Shown one piece after another: positions 1 to 6,966 of a stretch of DNA of 64,000 bases. A program made the position numbers and the translations under genes. Location: positions 21,028-85,027 of the forward strand of contig CALVPY010000003.1 in NCBI GenBank assembly GCA_944354535.1, given 5' to 3'. Position 1 is the first letter of the stretch; each line of letters begins with the position of its first letter. This DNA comes from an uncultured Clostridia bacterium (GTDB lineage: Bacteria > Bacillota > Clostridia > Christensenellales > Borkfalkiaceae). The notes beneath the pieces were generated by a model. That model was not told where the DNA came from, did not search any database, and saw only the letters and a program-made list of their open reading frames with translations.

Positions 1-88
1 CTGAGGGAGTCACCGCGTCGCCGCAAGGCGCATATGCGAGCGATCGCCTTACGGCAACCGCTGCGCTTTTTACGCCTGCGTCTCCTTT

Positions 89-127
89 TCCCAAAAAATC
101 TTTTGCTTCGCAAAATCTTTTTTGGGA
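89..127. repeat. Hairpin with TC/TC (minus strand GA/GA) internal loop
   Basis: Arms TCCCAAAAAA (89-98) and TTTTTTGGGA (118-127) enclose a second stem TTTTGC (101-106) and GCAAAA (110-115). The stems are separated on both sides by TC, and the loop is ttc. On the minus strand this reads as a GC-GAA-GC cap above tandem G.A mismatches. It is one of five hairpins of this design in the window. Confidence 0.6.
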
Positions 128-240
128 GCCCTGCAATGTTAGCCTCCCCGGGGTCCCCAAAAAAAGACGAAGTATTTTTTTGGGGTGGTTTTAAGGGGCG
201 AGAAAGCGCTTCCTGAATTTGACTAAATTCCTCATTATAG

Positions 241-304
241 GCGCCTTCCCTGAGGGAGCTGTCGCGACATCCGAAGCTTGCTTCGGTGTCGTGACTGAGG
301 GAGT
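241..304 (+). repeat. Dispersed element with variable hairpin (family R2)
   Basis: The ends are conserved (AGCTGTC on the left, GTGACTGAGGGAGT on the right) and frame a private stem (CGACA-CCGAAG type with one bulged T) that differs in every copy. It is preceded by the motif taaattcctcattatag at about 223-240, which recurs before the copies at 827 and 2171. Other copies: 827-889, 2171-2230, 6021-6064 and 19576-19621 (inverted). Confidence 0.6.
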
Positions 305-360
305 AAAATACAGGGCTCCCGCAAAAATCGCGTCAGCGATCCAGGGCTCCCGCAAAAGTC

Positions 361-600
361 GCGCAGCGAGTTTTGCGGGAAGAGGGTGAGCAAGTGCTTT
401 CTTGGCAACGCCACGGTGTGGCGTTGACCACTTGCGAACTTGGAAATTTCCCATTGTGGGGAAATTTCCTGACCGAAGCGCGGGCTCTACCGCGCGAGAC
501 GAGCAAGCCGAGCGGTCAAGCCGCGAGGAACACAGCGGCGGACCTGCGGGCCTTGCCGCGACTCAGGGCTCCCGCAAAAATCGCATAGCGATTTTTGTGG
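361..600 (+). repeat. Dispersed two-hairpin element, copy 1 (family R1)
   Basis: Hairpin A is AACGCCAC-GGT-GTGGCGTT at 407-425. Hairpin B is GGAAATTTCCC / GGGAAATTTCC at 442-469. Between and around them lie constant strings (tgctttcttg, acttgcgaacttgg, ctgaccgaag). Further right are the recurring words ccgagcggtcaagccgcgagg and agggctcccgc. Compare copies near 2243, 5733, 52430, 63093 and 63285: stem sequences change but pairing is retained. Confidence 0.65.
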
Positions 601-826
601 GATGTGGAGGGCCGTGCTCTTTATCATACCATATTCCCGCCCAAAAGAAAAGACCCTCGCGCAAAATTTTTGCACTTTTTTCCGCGAAACCGGCGCCGCG
701 CGGAAAACGCAAGCGGCGGGCGGGGCTTTGCGCCCCGCCCGCCGCAGAAAAACTCATATGCGACCCATTCTAATTCTTCTTAAGAAAGATCGGTTGCTTC
801 CCCGATCTGTAAAATTCCTCATTATA

Positions 827-889
827 GGCGCCCCCTCGGGGGAGCTGTCTCATCGCTCGGCGTATGCCGATGATGAGACTGAGGGAGTC
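827..889 (+). repeat. Dispersed element with variable hairpin (family R2)
   Basis: It carries GGAGCTGTC, then a private stem GTCTCATC...GATGAGAC with inner CGGC/GCCG, then GACTGAGGGAGT. It sits about 60 bp downstream of the ilvE stop codon and could influence transcript 3' ends, but no T-tract follows. Confidence 0.55.
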
Positions 890-912
890 ATCCCTTCTGG
901 AGATCTTCACTC

Positions 913-954
913 TTCGATGAAAGATTTTTGCCTCGGCAAAAAGATTTCATCGAA
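913..954. repeat. Hairpin with GA/GA internal loop over the ilvE stop codon
   Basis: TTCGATGAAA (913-922), GA, TTTTTGCC (925-932), a two-base loop, GGCAAAAA (935-942), GA, TTTCATCGAA (945-954). The outer arm includes the ilvE stop codon. There is no U-tract, so it is a poor intrinsic terminator but could protect or process the mRNA end. Confidence 0.55.
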
Positions 955-2008
955 TAATTTTCCGCCAATGATAGGTATCCTCGAGCTTCCCGTACTGGAT
1001 GCCCGTGATGGTATCGTACAGCATCTTGGTGACGTCTCCCATCTTGCCGCCGTTGATGACGTAGTCCTCGTCCTTATAGCGGATGAGCCCGACGGGAGAG
1101 ATGACCGCCGCCGTGCCCGTGCCGAACGCCTCATCGAGCGTGCCGTTCTTGGAAGCTTCGATAACTTCGTCGATGGAGATGCGGCGCTCGCTGACGGGGT
1201 AGCCCTTGTCGCGCAGCACCTGCAAACAGCTCTTCCGCGTGATGCCGGGCAAGATGGAGCCGACGAGCGCGGGCGTCACGACTTCGCCGTCGATGACGAA
1301 GAACATATTCATGCTGCCCACTTCTTCGACGTACTTCTTGTCCTTGGCATCCAGCCAGAGCACCTGGTCGAAGCCCTTCTTTTCCGCTTCTTCGCCCGCC
1401 TTCATGGAAGCGGCGTAGTTGCCGAGGCACTTCGCCTCGCCCGTGCCGCCGATCGCCGAACGCACATAGAAGTCCTCGACGAGGAGCTTCGTGGGCTCCA
1501 GCCCGTGCGCATAGTAGCTGCCGACGGGCGAGAGGATAATGAAAAAGAGATACTCCGTCGAGGCATGCACGCCGAGCATGACGCGCGTCGCGACGATGGT
1601 CGGGCGGATATAGAGCGCCGTGCCGGGCTTCGTCGGGATCCAGTCCTTTTCGAGCTTCAGAAGCTCTTCAAGCCCCTCTTCCGCGACGTCTGCGGGAAAC
1701 TGCGGGATGCACATCCGCTCCGCCGAACGGTTCATGCGCGCCCAATTTTCCTCGGGGCGGAAGACGGCGATGGAGCCGTCGGGCTGGATGAACGCCTTCA
1801 TGCCCTCGAAGATGCCCTGCGCATAGTGGAAAATGGAGGTGCCGAGGTCGAACCGCTGCGGTTCGTTGGGCTCGATCATGGGATCGTGCCAGCCCTCGCC
1901 CTGCGTATATTTCATCGTGAACATATAGTCGGTGAAATAGTGTCCGAAACCCAGCTCCGTATCGGGCGAAGGCTTCTGCTTCAAAGTTTCCCGTTTGATG
2001 ATCTTCAT
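947..2008 (-). CDS. ilvE: Branched-chain amino acid aminotransferase
   Basis: A PLP-dependent class IV aminotransferase that interconverts Leu, Ile and Val with their 2-oxo acids, using glutamate/2-oxoglutarate. At 353 residues it matches the larger, eukaryote-like BCAT subgroup. The PLP lysine is K193 in the motif GGTGEAKCLGNYA, and FEGMKA lies near residue 67. The start has a GTGAGG ribosome site about 7 nt upstream. It is monocistronic as far as visible, flanked on both sides by repeat-rich DNA. No T-box or other leader was found in the 470 bp upstream. Substrate assignment is by family; a related aminotransferase cannot be excluded. Confidence 0.92.
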   Translation of the reverse strand: MKIIKRETLKQKPSPDTELGFGHYFTDYMFTMKYTQGEGWHDPMIEPNEPQRFDLGTSIFHYAQGIFEGMKAFIQPDGSIAVFRPEENWARMNRSAERMCIPQFPADVAEEGLEELLKLEKDWIPTKPGTALYIRPTIVATRVMLGVHASTEYLFFIILSPVGSYYAHGLEPTKLLVEDFYVRSAIGGTGEAKCLGNYAASMKAGEEAEKKGFDQVLWLDAKDKKYVEEVGSMNMFFVIDGEVVTPALVGSILPGITRKSCLQVLRDKGYPVSERRISIDEVIEASKNGTLDEAFGTGTAAVISPVGLIRYKDEDYVINGGKMGDVTKMLYDTITGIQYGKLEDTYHWRKIIR

Positions 2009-2038
2009 ACGATTACCTCACAAGCCGCTGAAAAAGCG

Positions 2039-2190
2039 GTAAAATTCCATATTTTAGGCGCCCCTTCGACGGCAAACAAATGCTTCTTGAATTTGGCTAA
2101 ATTCCTTATTGTAGGCGCCTCTTCGGGGGCGAGCAAATGCTTCCTGAATTTGGCTAAATTCCTCATTTTAGGCGCCTCTTCGGGGAGCTG
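2039..2190 (+). repeat. Tandem array of a 58-bp unit upstream of ilvE
   Basis: Two full units and a partial third begin with taaa(a)ttcc-ata/tta/tca-ttttaggcgcc and continue with cttcg, then a spacer ending tgcttcttgaatttggc. Units begin near 2039, 2098 and 2156. The same word also precedes the R2 elements at 241 and 827, so the array seems built from left ends of the R2/R3 repeats. Confidence 0.55.
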
Positions 2191-2230
2191 TCCTGTTGTC
2201 CGACGAACGTCGGCGACAGGACTGAGGGAG
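2171..2230 (+). repeat. Dispersed element with variable hairpin (family R2)
   Basis: The conserved GGGGAGCTGTC and GACTGAGGGAG ends frame a stem TCCTGT...ACAGGA with inner CCGAC/GTCGG and a bulged T before CCGA. The same bulge is present in the 241-304 copy although the rest of the stem differs. Confidence 0.55.
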
Positions 2231-2242
2231 TTGCCTCATTTT

Positions 2243-2440
2243 AGCCTCCCCTGTGTAAGGGGCGAGAAAGCGCTTTCTTGACAAAGCCCCGGTGGGGCTT
2301 TGACCGCTTTTGAGCTTGGAAATGGCACATGGAGCGTGCCATTTCCTGACCGAGGCGGCGTTTCCCTTGCGCCGCCGAGACGGTGTCTTGCCGAAGGCAA
2401 GACGGAGGGGTTGTTAAGCGCGGCGGGATGACTGAGGGAG
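2243..2440 (+). repeat. Dispersed two-hairpin element, copy 2 (family R1)
   Basis: Hairpin A is CAAAGCCCC-GGT-GGGGCTTTG (2282-2302); hairpin B is GGAAATGGCAC / GTGCCATTTCC (2318-2346). Flanking words gctttcttg, gagcttgg and cctgaccga match copy 1, but the stems have different sequences with pairing kept. It ends with gacggtgtcttgcc...ggcaagacggaggggttg. Confidence 0.65.
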
Positions 2441-2477
2441 TATTAGCCGGAGCTTTCCCCGCCAAACTCGTGCCCCC

Positions 2478-3104
2478 TCACACGGGGAAGGGGCGGAAAT
2501 AGCTCTCCCCTTCGAGGATATCGGCGCGCCCCAACAAAAGCTCGGTGACTTCCGCACGGAACGCCTCCGCATCCGCCTCCTTCACGGCGACGGTAAACAG
2601 CGCCCGCGCCCCAAATTCTTTAGAGAGCACCATCGTCCCCTTCGCGCCGAAAAAGCGCAGGAGCGGGTCGACTTCGGGATAGTCCGTCTCGATGAGGAGC
2701 TCGCGGCAGACGGTATAGAGGACTTTTTCCGCGCCCTCCACGCCCTCGGCTGCAAGGGAGGCATAGGCGCGCGTCAGCCCGCCCGCTCCCAGTTTGATGC
2801 CGCCGAAATAGCGCACCACGGCAACGGCGGTCTCGCGAAGCTCCTTCGCCTTCAGAACGCCCAGAATGGGCATCCCCGCCGTACCCTGCGGCTCGCCGTC
2901 GTCCGAAAAACGCTGCAAATTCCCGAGCCTGTCGCTGATATACGCCCAGCAGACGTGCGTAGCAAGCGGATGCTCCTTCCGAATGCGGTCCAAAAAGGCG
3001 CGTGCCTGCTCCTCGCCCGCCGTATGGGCGACGTAGGAAAGAAACCGCGACTTTTCGATGGTGCGTTCCGCCGTGTATTCCCCCGCGACGCTCAGAAAAT
3101 CCAT
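2478..3104 (-). CDS. yigZ: YigZ/IMPACT family protein
   Basis: A 208-residue protein of the widely conserved UPF0029/IMPACT family. The N-terminal IMPACT domain covers about residues 1-115 (SRFL, HVCWAY, FSDDGEPQGTAG and VVRYFGGIKLGAGGL are typical), and the C-terminal DUF1949 ferredoxin-like domain about 135-195. The bacterial protein's function is not settled; the eukaryotic relative is a translational regulator that binds GCN1. It follows tyrS by one base and is probably cotranscribed with it. Confidence 0.9.
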   Translation of the reverse strand: MDFLSVAGEYTAERTIEKSRFLSYVAHTAGEEQARAFLDRIRKEHPLATHVCWAYISDRLGNLQRFSDDGEPQGTAGMPILGVLKAKELRETAVAVVRYFGGIKLGAGGLTRAYASLAAEGVEGAEKVLYTVCRELLIETDYPEVDPLLRFFGAKGTMVLSKEFGARALFTVAVKEADAEAFRAEVTELLLGRADILEGESYFRPFPV

Positions 3105-3105
3105 G

Positions 3106-4302
3106 TTATTTTCTCACGATCTTGACGCGCACCTTCTTGCCCTTGAAGAGGGTGAACTCCCCTTCGGGCAGCGCCGCGTTGGGGTCGGTCGCCTTCTCGC
3201 CGTTCAAAGAGACGCCGCCCTGCTCGACGAGCCTTCTTGCCTCGCCGTTGCTCTTGCAAAGCCCCGCCTCGACGAGCGCCTGCGTCAAAGTAGCCGCCTC
3301 TTTGGAGATGGCCTTTTCGGGCATCTCGCCCTCGCCGCCGAACGCGGCGCGCGCCTGCGCCTGCGCAAGAGACGCCTTCTCCTCGCCGTGGACGAGCTTG
3401 GTGAGCTCGAAGGCGAGCCGCTCTTTTGCGGCGTTGATGCGCTCGTCGCGGTGCGCGCAGAGCTCCGCGATCTCTTCAAGCGGCAAAAACGTCAAGAGCT
3501 TGAAGCACTTCTCGACGTCATCGTCCGCCGTATTACGCCAGTACTGATAGAATTCGTAAGGGCTCGTCTTGTTCTCGTCCAGCCAGACGGCGCCCTTCTG
3601 CGTCTTGCCCATCTTCTTGCCCTCGCTCGTCGTGAGCAGGGTAAACGTCATCGCAAAGGCGGGCTTTTGCTCCTTGCGGCGGATGAGGTCGGCGCCCGCC
3701 AAAATGTTGCTCCACTGGTCGTCGCCGCCCAGTTCGAGCTGGCAGCCGTACTTGCGGAACAAAACCAGAAAGTCATATGCCTGCATGAGCATATAGTTGA
3801 ATTCGAGGAAGGTGAGCCCCTTCTCCATGCGGGAGCGGTAGCACTCCGCCGTGAGCATCTTGTTGACGGAGAAGTTCGCGCCGATCTCGCGCAGGAAGTC
3901 GATATAGTTGAGGTCGAGGAGCCAGTCGGCGTTGTCGACGATGATGGCGCCGTTCTCGCCCTCGAAGCGGATGAAGCGCGACATCTGCTTTTTGAAGCAT
4001 TCGACGTGGTATTTGACCGTCTCGCGCGTCATCATGGAGCGCATATCGGTGCGGCCCGAAGGGTCGCCGATCATGCCCGTGCCGCCGCCGATGAGGATGA
4101 TGGGCTTGTGGCCGGCGTCCTGCATATGGCGCATGGCGATGAGCTGCATGAAGTGCCCGACGTGCAAACTGTCCGCCGTGGGGTCGAAGCCGATATAGAA
4201 GGGCACGCTCTCTTTGCCGAGCTTTTCATAGAGCTCGTCCTCGTACACCGTCTGCTTGATGAAGCCGCGCGCACGCAGCGTGTCCATGACATTTTGTGAC
4301 AT
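3106..4302 (-). CDS. tyrS: Tyrosyl-tRNA synthetase
   Basis: A class I aminoacyl-tRNA synthetase that charges tRNA-Tyr. At 398 residues it has the HIGH-type motif HVGH at 47-50, the KMSKS-type motif KMGKT at 230-234, the tyrosine pocket word GGDDQW near 192, and a C-terminal S4 RNA-binding domain from about 335 to the end. The Shine-Dalgarno AAGGAG lies 10 nt before the ATG. It is preceded by a promoter, a 25-codon Tyr-containing leader peptide and a terminator (listed separately), which suggests control by tyrosine or Tyr-tRNA supply rather than by the usual Bacillota T-box. Confidence 0.96.
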   Translation of the reverse strand: MSQNVMDTLRARGFIKQTVYEDELYEKLGKESVPFYIGFDPTADSLHVGHFMQLIAMRHMQDAGHKPIILIGGGTGMIGDPSGRTDMRSMMTRETVKYHVECFKKQMSRFIRFEGENGAIIVDNADWLLDLNYIDFLREIGANFSVNKMLTAECYRSRMEKGLTFLEFNYMLMQAYDFLVLFRKYGCQLELGGDDQWSNILAGADLIRRKEQKPAFAMTFTLLTTSEGKKMGKTQKGAVWLDENKTSPYEFYQYWRNTADDDVEKCFKLLTFLPLEEIAELCAHRDERINAAKERLAFELTKLVHGEEKASLAQAQARAAFGGEGEMPEKAISKEAATLTQALVEAGLCKSNGEARRLVEQGGVSLNGEKATDPNAALPEGEFTLFKGKKVRVKIVRK

Positions 4303-4327
4303 TGTTCTTTACTCCTTGTGTTCAAAT

Positions 4328-4364
4328 AAAAAACGGTCTGCGCCCCGCATTTGAGCGCAAACCG
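4328..4364 (-). terminator. Leader terminator (attenuator) before tyrS
   Basis: On the minus strand a 10-bp stem CGGTTTGCGC / GCGCAGACCG (one G.U pair) is followed by six U residues, 26 nt upstream of the tyrS start codon. The 5' arm (4355-4363) can instead pair with 4392-4400, which overlaps the stop codon of the leader peptide; that pairing would prevent terminator formation. Confidence 0.8.
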
Positions 4365-4394
4365 TGCATGACCGTTTGTTCTGCCGCACCCGAT

Positions 4395-4472
4395 TTACGC
4401 GCAAAAGCACCCCGACGCTTCGCCGCGGTAAAGATACTTGCCGTAAATTGCGAGGGACATTTCGTGCTTCAT
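4395..4472 (-). CDS. Candidate tyrS leader peptide (25 aa, Tyr-rich)
   Basis: A 25-codon reading frame, MKHEMSLA-IYGKYLY-RGEASGCFCA. It starts at the first transcribed bases after a perfect promoter and ends inside the attenuator. Three Tyr codons fall within six codons (residues 10, 13, 15). The RNA segment spanning the first Tyr codon (AUUUACG, 4442-4448) is exactly complementary to CGUAAAU at the leader stop codon (4393-4399). That stop-codon segment (GCGUAAAUC) can also pair over 9 bp with the terminator 5' arm. This is the layout of ribosome-mediated attenuation. There is no room for a Shine-Dalgarno, so translation would be leaderless. Inference from sequence only. Confidence 0.65.
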   Translation of the reverse strand: MKHEMSLAIYGKYLYRGEASGCFCA

Positions 4473-4479
4473 GTCACTC

Positions 4480-4508
4480 ATTATACACGCGGAAATGCCG
4501 TTTGTCAA
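4480..4508 (-). promoter_or_regulatory. Sigma-A promoter of the tyrS leader
   Basis: The -35 is TTGACA (4503-4508), the spacer 17 nt, and the -10 TATAAT (4480-4485), a consensus match on the minus strand. The predicted start is about 4472-4473, at the ATG of the leader peptide. The leader transcript is about 170 nt. Confidence 0.85.
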
Positions 4509-4605
4509 CGAAACACGCATACCTTTGAGAAATTTATGCACTCGCCGCCCGCAAACGCCGACTGCGGCGACGTGCTCTGCCGAACCGCGGCGCGCGGCTC
4601 CCCTC

Positions 4606-4634
4606 TTGACAAAATATAAAAACCATGCTATCAT
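4606..4634 (+). promoter_or_regulatory. Promoter of the WYL regulator
   Basis: TTGACA (4606-4611), 17-nt spacer, TATCAT (4629-4634). It is divergent from the tyrS promoter, with about 95 bp between the two -35 boxes. The mRNA leader would be about 35 nt. Confidence 0.75.
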
Positions 4635-4674
4635 CTTGAAAACAACGGCAGAGCCGTGAGAAGGAGGAAGGAAC

Positions 4675-5601
4675 ATGAAGACGCAGACGCTCATCGGCAT
4701 CCTCTTTACCCTGCTCGAACGGCAGCGGATGAGCGCGGGCGAACTTGCCCAAAAGTACAACTGTTCGGTGCGCAGCATCCTGCGCTATACCGACGAGCTC
4801 ACCTGTTCGGGCATCCCCATCGACGTCGCGCGCGGAGCAAACGGCGGCATCGGCATTTCGGACGCTTTCAAGCTCCCCGGCGGGCTCCTCACGCGCGAAG
4901 AGGCGGCGCGGCTCCATGAAGCGCTCCTTGCGATCAACGAACAGCTGCGCGATCCCGCGCTCTCTTCCGCCATAAAAAAGTTTGAAGAACGGTACCCGTC
5001 CGAGGCAGGGGAGCCCGCCTCGCTCGGCAACATCCTCGTCGACAGCGGCTCCTGGGGGGATGAACACAACTTTTCCGACAAACTTGCCCTTCTCGACCGC
5101 GCCATCACGGAGCGGGAAGAACTTACGATCGACTACGTCGACCGCGAGGGCGAACGCTCCCGCCGCCGCATCCTTCCCCATCTTCTGGTGCTCAAACAAA
5201 ACGTGTGGTACGCCTTTGCCTGGTGCCGGATGCGCGAAGGATTCCGCCTCTTCAAGCTGGGGCGGATGCGCTCCGTGGTAAAGACGGGCAAGACGTTCGA
5301 ACGCCGCCCCTTTTCCCGTAAGGACATCCCGCTCGGCTTTTGGCCGACGGAGAGCACCACGGTGTATGCGCGCTTTGCAATTTCGCCCGAAGCGCTCCCC
5401 TTCGCGCAGGATTGGCTGGGCGTCGAGAATATCGTAACGCGGGAGGGCATCCACACCGCCGACGTCGCCCTCCCCGACGACGAGTCGCTCATCGGCAAGA
5501 TCTTATCGGCAGGCGCAGGGCTCAAGGTGCTCTCTCCCGGGTCGTTGAGAGAGCGCGTCGCCGCCGAAGCCCGCCGCCTCGCCGCACAATACGAGGCATG
5601 A
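4675..5601 (+). CDS. HTH and WYL domain transcriptional regulator
   Basis: A 308-residue YafY/DeoR-type regulator. A winged HTH_11-like domain lies at about 1-60 (LLERQRMSAGELAQKYNCSVRSILRY). A WYL ligand-sensing region spans about 140-215, with the Trp-Tyr pair in QNVWYAFAWC. A C-terminal WCX-type extension follows. WYL proteins bind ligands such as nucleotides or oligonucleotides and control diverse targets; the target here is unknown. The start has GGAGGAAGGAAC before the ATG. It stands alone between tyrS (divergent) and a repeat region. Confidence 0.88.
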   Translation: MKTQTLIGILFTLLERQRMSAGELAQKYNCSVRSILRYTDELTCSGIPIDVARGANGGIGISDAFKLPGGLLTREEAARLHEALLAINEQLRDPALSSAIKKFEERYPSEAGEPASLGNILVDSGSWGDEHNFSDKLALLDRAITEREELTIDYVDREGERSRRRILPHLLVLKQNVWYAFAWCRMREGFRLFKLGRMRSVVKTGKTFERRPFSRKDIPLGFWPTESTTVYARFAISPEALPFAQDWLGVENIVTREGIHTADVALPDDESLIGKILSAGAGLKVLSPGSLRERVAAEARRLAAQYEA

Positions 5602-5612
5602 CGGAGCATGAT

Positions 5613-5695
5613 AATAGGGCGGCGCGGCGGAAAATTCCGCCGCGCCAAAAAAGAAACGCCGCGGGGCGGACGCTGTTCGCGTCCGCCCCGCCCTG
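5613..5695. repeat. Pair of GC-rich hairpins (also at 6878 and 7753)
   Basis: The first hairpin is GGCGCGGCGGAA / TTCCGCCGCGCC; the second is GGGGCGGACGC-tgtt-CGCGTCCGCCCC. Nearly the same pair recurs at 6878-6955, and the first alone at 7753-7787, each time just 3' of a coding region. No T-tract follows on the plus strand, so classical termination is uncertain. Confidence 0.6.
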
Positions 5696-5732
5696 AATTA
5701 CACATCCGTGTAGCCGATGTTTTTTCGTTACC

Positions 5733-6010
5733 CACCTCCCCTGTGCAAGGGGTGAGCAAGTGCTTTCTTGCAAAGAGCCCGGTGGGCTCTTTGCCACTTG
5801 CGAACTTGGAAATGCCCCATTGTTCGGGGCATTTCAGGGCTCCCGCGCAGATGCGAAGCAGATGTGTGGGAAGAGGAGACGCAAGCCGAGCGGTCAAGCC
5901 GCGAGGAACGCAGCGGCGGACAAACGGGCTTTGCGGCGACGAGAGCGCGGTCTCTACCGCGCGAGACGGTGGCTTGCCAAAGGCAAGACGGAAGGGTTGT
6001 CATGCCCTCA
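5733..6010 (+). repeat. Dispersed two-hairpin element, copy 3 (family R1)
   Basis: Hairpin A is CAAAGAGCCC-GGT-GGGCTCTTTG (5771-5793). Hairpin B is AAATGCCCC / GGGGCATTT (5810-5834). An inserted agggctcccgc word carries a GA/GA hairpin at 5842-5870 (CCCGCGCA-GA-TGC-gaa-GCA-GA-TGTGTGGG). Right-hand words match copy 1 (ccgagcggtcaagccgcgagg) and copy 2 (gacggtggcttgcc...ggcaagacgg). Confidence 0.65.
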
Positions 6011-6020
6011 CGGCGCCATA

Positions 6021-6064
6021 GGCTCCCTTGTGTAAAGGGAGCTGTCACGAAGTGACTGAGGGAT
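6021..6064 (+). repeat. Short R2 element
   Basis: GGCTCCCTT-gtgt-AAAGGGAGC is followed by TGTCACGAAGTGACTGAGGGAT. This is the simplest version of the R2 design, with a 4-bp private stem (TCAC/GTGA). Confidence 0.55.
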
Positions 6065-6085
6065 CGTTCCCTGCTTTTTCAAATA

Positions 6086-6526
6086 TCAGACCCTTCCGAG
6101 CACATGGTCGACCGAGCAGCCAAAATGATCTGCAATGCGCACGAGACTGTCGGCAGAGGGCAGACACTTGCCCGTGAGCCAATGATAAAACACGCTCCAC
6201 GATATGCCCGTATCGTTGACAAAACGGTATTGACTTTGACCCGCCTCCCGCAAAAGAGCGCGCAGCCGCTCCCCGAACGGAGGCGCAGGTTTATACTCGA
6301 CTTCTTCCTGCGGATATTCTATCAACCCCAACACAAAGTCCGCCGAGCAATGAAAATATTCCACGAGCGATAAAAGCGTTTCAAAATTGGGAGCCCTGCT
6401 GCCCGTCAGATACGACGACAATTTGGAACTGCACGTTTTGATCTCTTGGGCAAGCGCCGTCTGCGTCAGACCCCGTTCATCCAATAGCTCCTGCAAGTTT
6501 TCCGCGACTTTCGACAAATTAACCAT
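6086..6526 (-). CDS. XRE-family regulator with two HTH domains (copy 1)
   Basis: A 146-residue DNA-binding protein made of two tandem Cro/CI-type helix-turn-helix repeats (about 8-65 and 84-146). Each ends in a similar signature (YFHCSADFVLG and HFGCSVDHVLG). It is divergent from a 61-aa gene whose promoter spacer overlaps an inverted repeat, so it probably represses that gene. A second such module lies immediately to the right (6967-7732). A weak AAAAGG precedes the ATG by 8 nt. The biological input is unknown; the arrangement could be a regulatory switch or a toxin-antitoxin-like pair. Confidence 0.82.
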   Translation of the reverse strand: MVNLSKVAENLQELLDERGLTQTALAQEIKTCSSKLSSYLTGSRAPNFETLLSLVEYFHCSADFVLGLIEYPQEEVEYKPAPPFGERLRALLREAGQSQYRFVNDTGISWSVFYHWLTGKCLPSADSLVRIADHFGCSVDHVLGRV

Positions 6527-6555
6527 AGAATAGACCTTTTTCTACAATCTATTCT
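6527..6555. promoter_or_regulatory. Inverted repeat next to the XRE start codon
   Basis: AGAATAGA and TCTATTCT arms (8 bp) are separated by 13 bp, immediately upstream of the XRE copy 1 ATG. It could be an autoregulatory operator. It has no counterpart of the same sequence in copy 2. Confidence 0.4.
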
Positions 6556-6561
6556 CTTCTG

Positions 6562-6606
6562 AATTGAAAGAAAATGTTTGCGTTCTTTCAGTTGAGAAGT
6601 TATACT
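6562..6606 (+). promoter_or_regulatory. Promoter and operator of 61-aa gene copy 1
   Basis: -35 TTGCGT (6578-6583), 17-nt spacer, -10 TATACT (6601-6606). An inverted repeat AATTGAAAGAA / TTCTTTCAGTT (6562-6572 and 6583-6593, one mismatch, 10-nt centre) covers the -35 box and part of the spacer. Copy 2 has the same geometry but a different arm sequence. Confidence 0.65.
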
Positions 6607-6651
6607 ATTGTCAAATAAGTCGATCTGCGCAGAGAACTTATTATTTTCAAA

Positions 6652-6907
6652 CAAAGGAGCACTACAAAAGTATGCTGCAAACACAAGAGAAAAATCAAAC
6701 GATGGACGAAACCCGTCTTTTAGAAGAACTTCTGCTCGCCGTGCGCGACGTTTTTGACTGCCTCATCGTGCAAAGCGGGCAAAAAGCCCTTCTGCATTTC
6801 GAAGAGGGCGTCTTCTGTCTTTCCCTGCAAAAGCTGCCAACACGGGATGGTACATAAGAGGATACCCCCATAAAACGCAGGCGGCGCGGCGGAATGCTCC
6901 GCCGCGC
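6652..6907 (+). repeat. Direct repeat unit 1 (61-aa gene plus 3' hairpin)
   Basis: About 255 bp covering the ribosome site, the 61-aa gene, the constant 3' sequence (gaggatacccccataaaacgcagg) and a GC-rich hairpin. It is nearly identical to 7530-7784. The duplication ends at the hairpin on the right. Confidence 0.75.
6672..6857 (+). CDS. Uncharacterised 61-aa protein (copy 1)
   Basis: A small protein of unknown function with an acidic, Leu-rich N-terminal half (LLEELLLAVRDVFDCLIV) likely to be helical, then LHFEEGVFCLSLQ, which looks like a beta hairpin, and a polar tail ending RDGT. It is 59/61 identical to the copy at 7547, and 5 of 9 base differences are silent, which argues that the protein is made and constrained. 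AAGGAG lies about 12 nt before the ATG; an internal ATG at codon 11 is an alternative start. It is divergently paired with an XRE gene. Confidence 0.7.
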   Translation: MLQTQEKNQTMDETRLLEELLLAVRDVFDCLIVQSGQKALLHFEEGVFCLSLQKLPTRDGT

Positions 6908-6955
6908 CGAAAAAGATACGCCGCGGGGCGGACGCTGTTCGCGTCCGCCCCGCGG
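6878..6955. repeat. GC-rich hairpin pair between 61-aa gene and XRE copy 2
   Basis: GGCGCGGCGGA...TCCGCCGCGCC and GCCGCGGGGCGGACGC...GCGTCCGCCCCGCGGC. They lie between two convergent genes and are near-copies of the pair at 5613-5695. Confidence 0.55.
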
Positions 6956-6966
6956 CATTTCAAATA

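Larger units (their letters stand above)
1..946. other. Gene-free, repeat-dense intergenic region
   Basis: No credible coding sequence is visible; open frames here have no Shine-Dalgarno and no recognisable protein. The stretch is a patchwork of hairpins and dispersed repeats, listed separately: a hairpin with a TC/TC internal loop at 89-127, an A/T-armed hairpin at about 155-185, an AGCTGTC...GACTGAGGGAGT element at 241-304 and again at 827-889, and a long two-hairpin element at 361-600. The first bases also look like the 3' end of the second family. It lies downstream of ilvE, which reads leftward. Confidence 0.6.
2009..2477. other. Intergenic region upstream of ilvE, filled with repeats
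   Basis: It contains no gene. From right to left it holds one long two-hairpin element (about 2243-2440), an R2 element (2171-2230) and a short tandem array of a 58-bp unit (about 2039-2190). No clear sigma-A promoter for ilvE could be picked out, so the ilvE transcription start probably lies within or between these repeats. Confidence 0.5.
5602..6085. other. Repeat-filled gap between WYL regulator and XRE gene
   Basis: No gene is seen. It contains two GC-rich hairpins (5613-5695), one long two-hairpin R1 element (5733-6010), a GA/GA hairpin (5842-5870) and an R2 element (6021-6064). Confidence 0.55.

Noticed and set aside
2039-2190. CRISPR array
   Set aside because: Only 2.5 units, with the spacers also repeated; no cas genes nearby.
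602-2281. 559-residue open frame on the plus strand across ilvE
   Set aside because: It is antisense to a clear ilvE gene; the translation is Arg/Asp/Leu-rich shadow sequence typical of the complementary frame in GC-rich genes.
4395-4509. T-box riboswitch before tyrS
   Set aside because: The string TTTACCGCGG resembles part of a T-box, but GGGTGG is missing, stem I is absent and the leader is too short; it is explained by the leader-peptide codons for Leu-Tyr-Arg.
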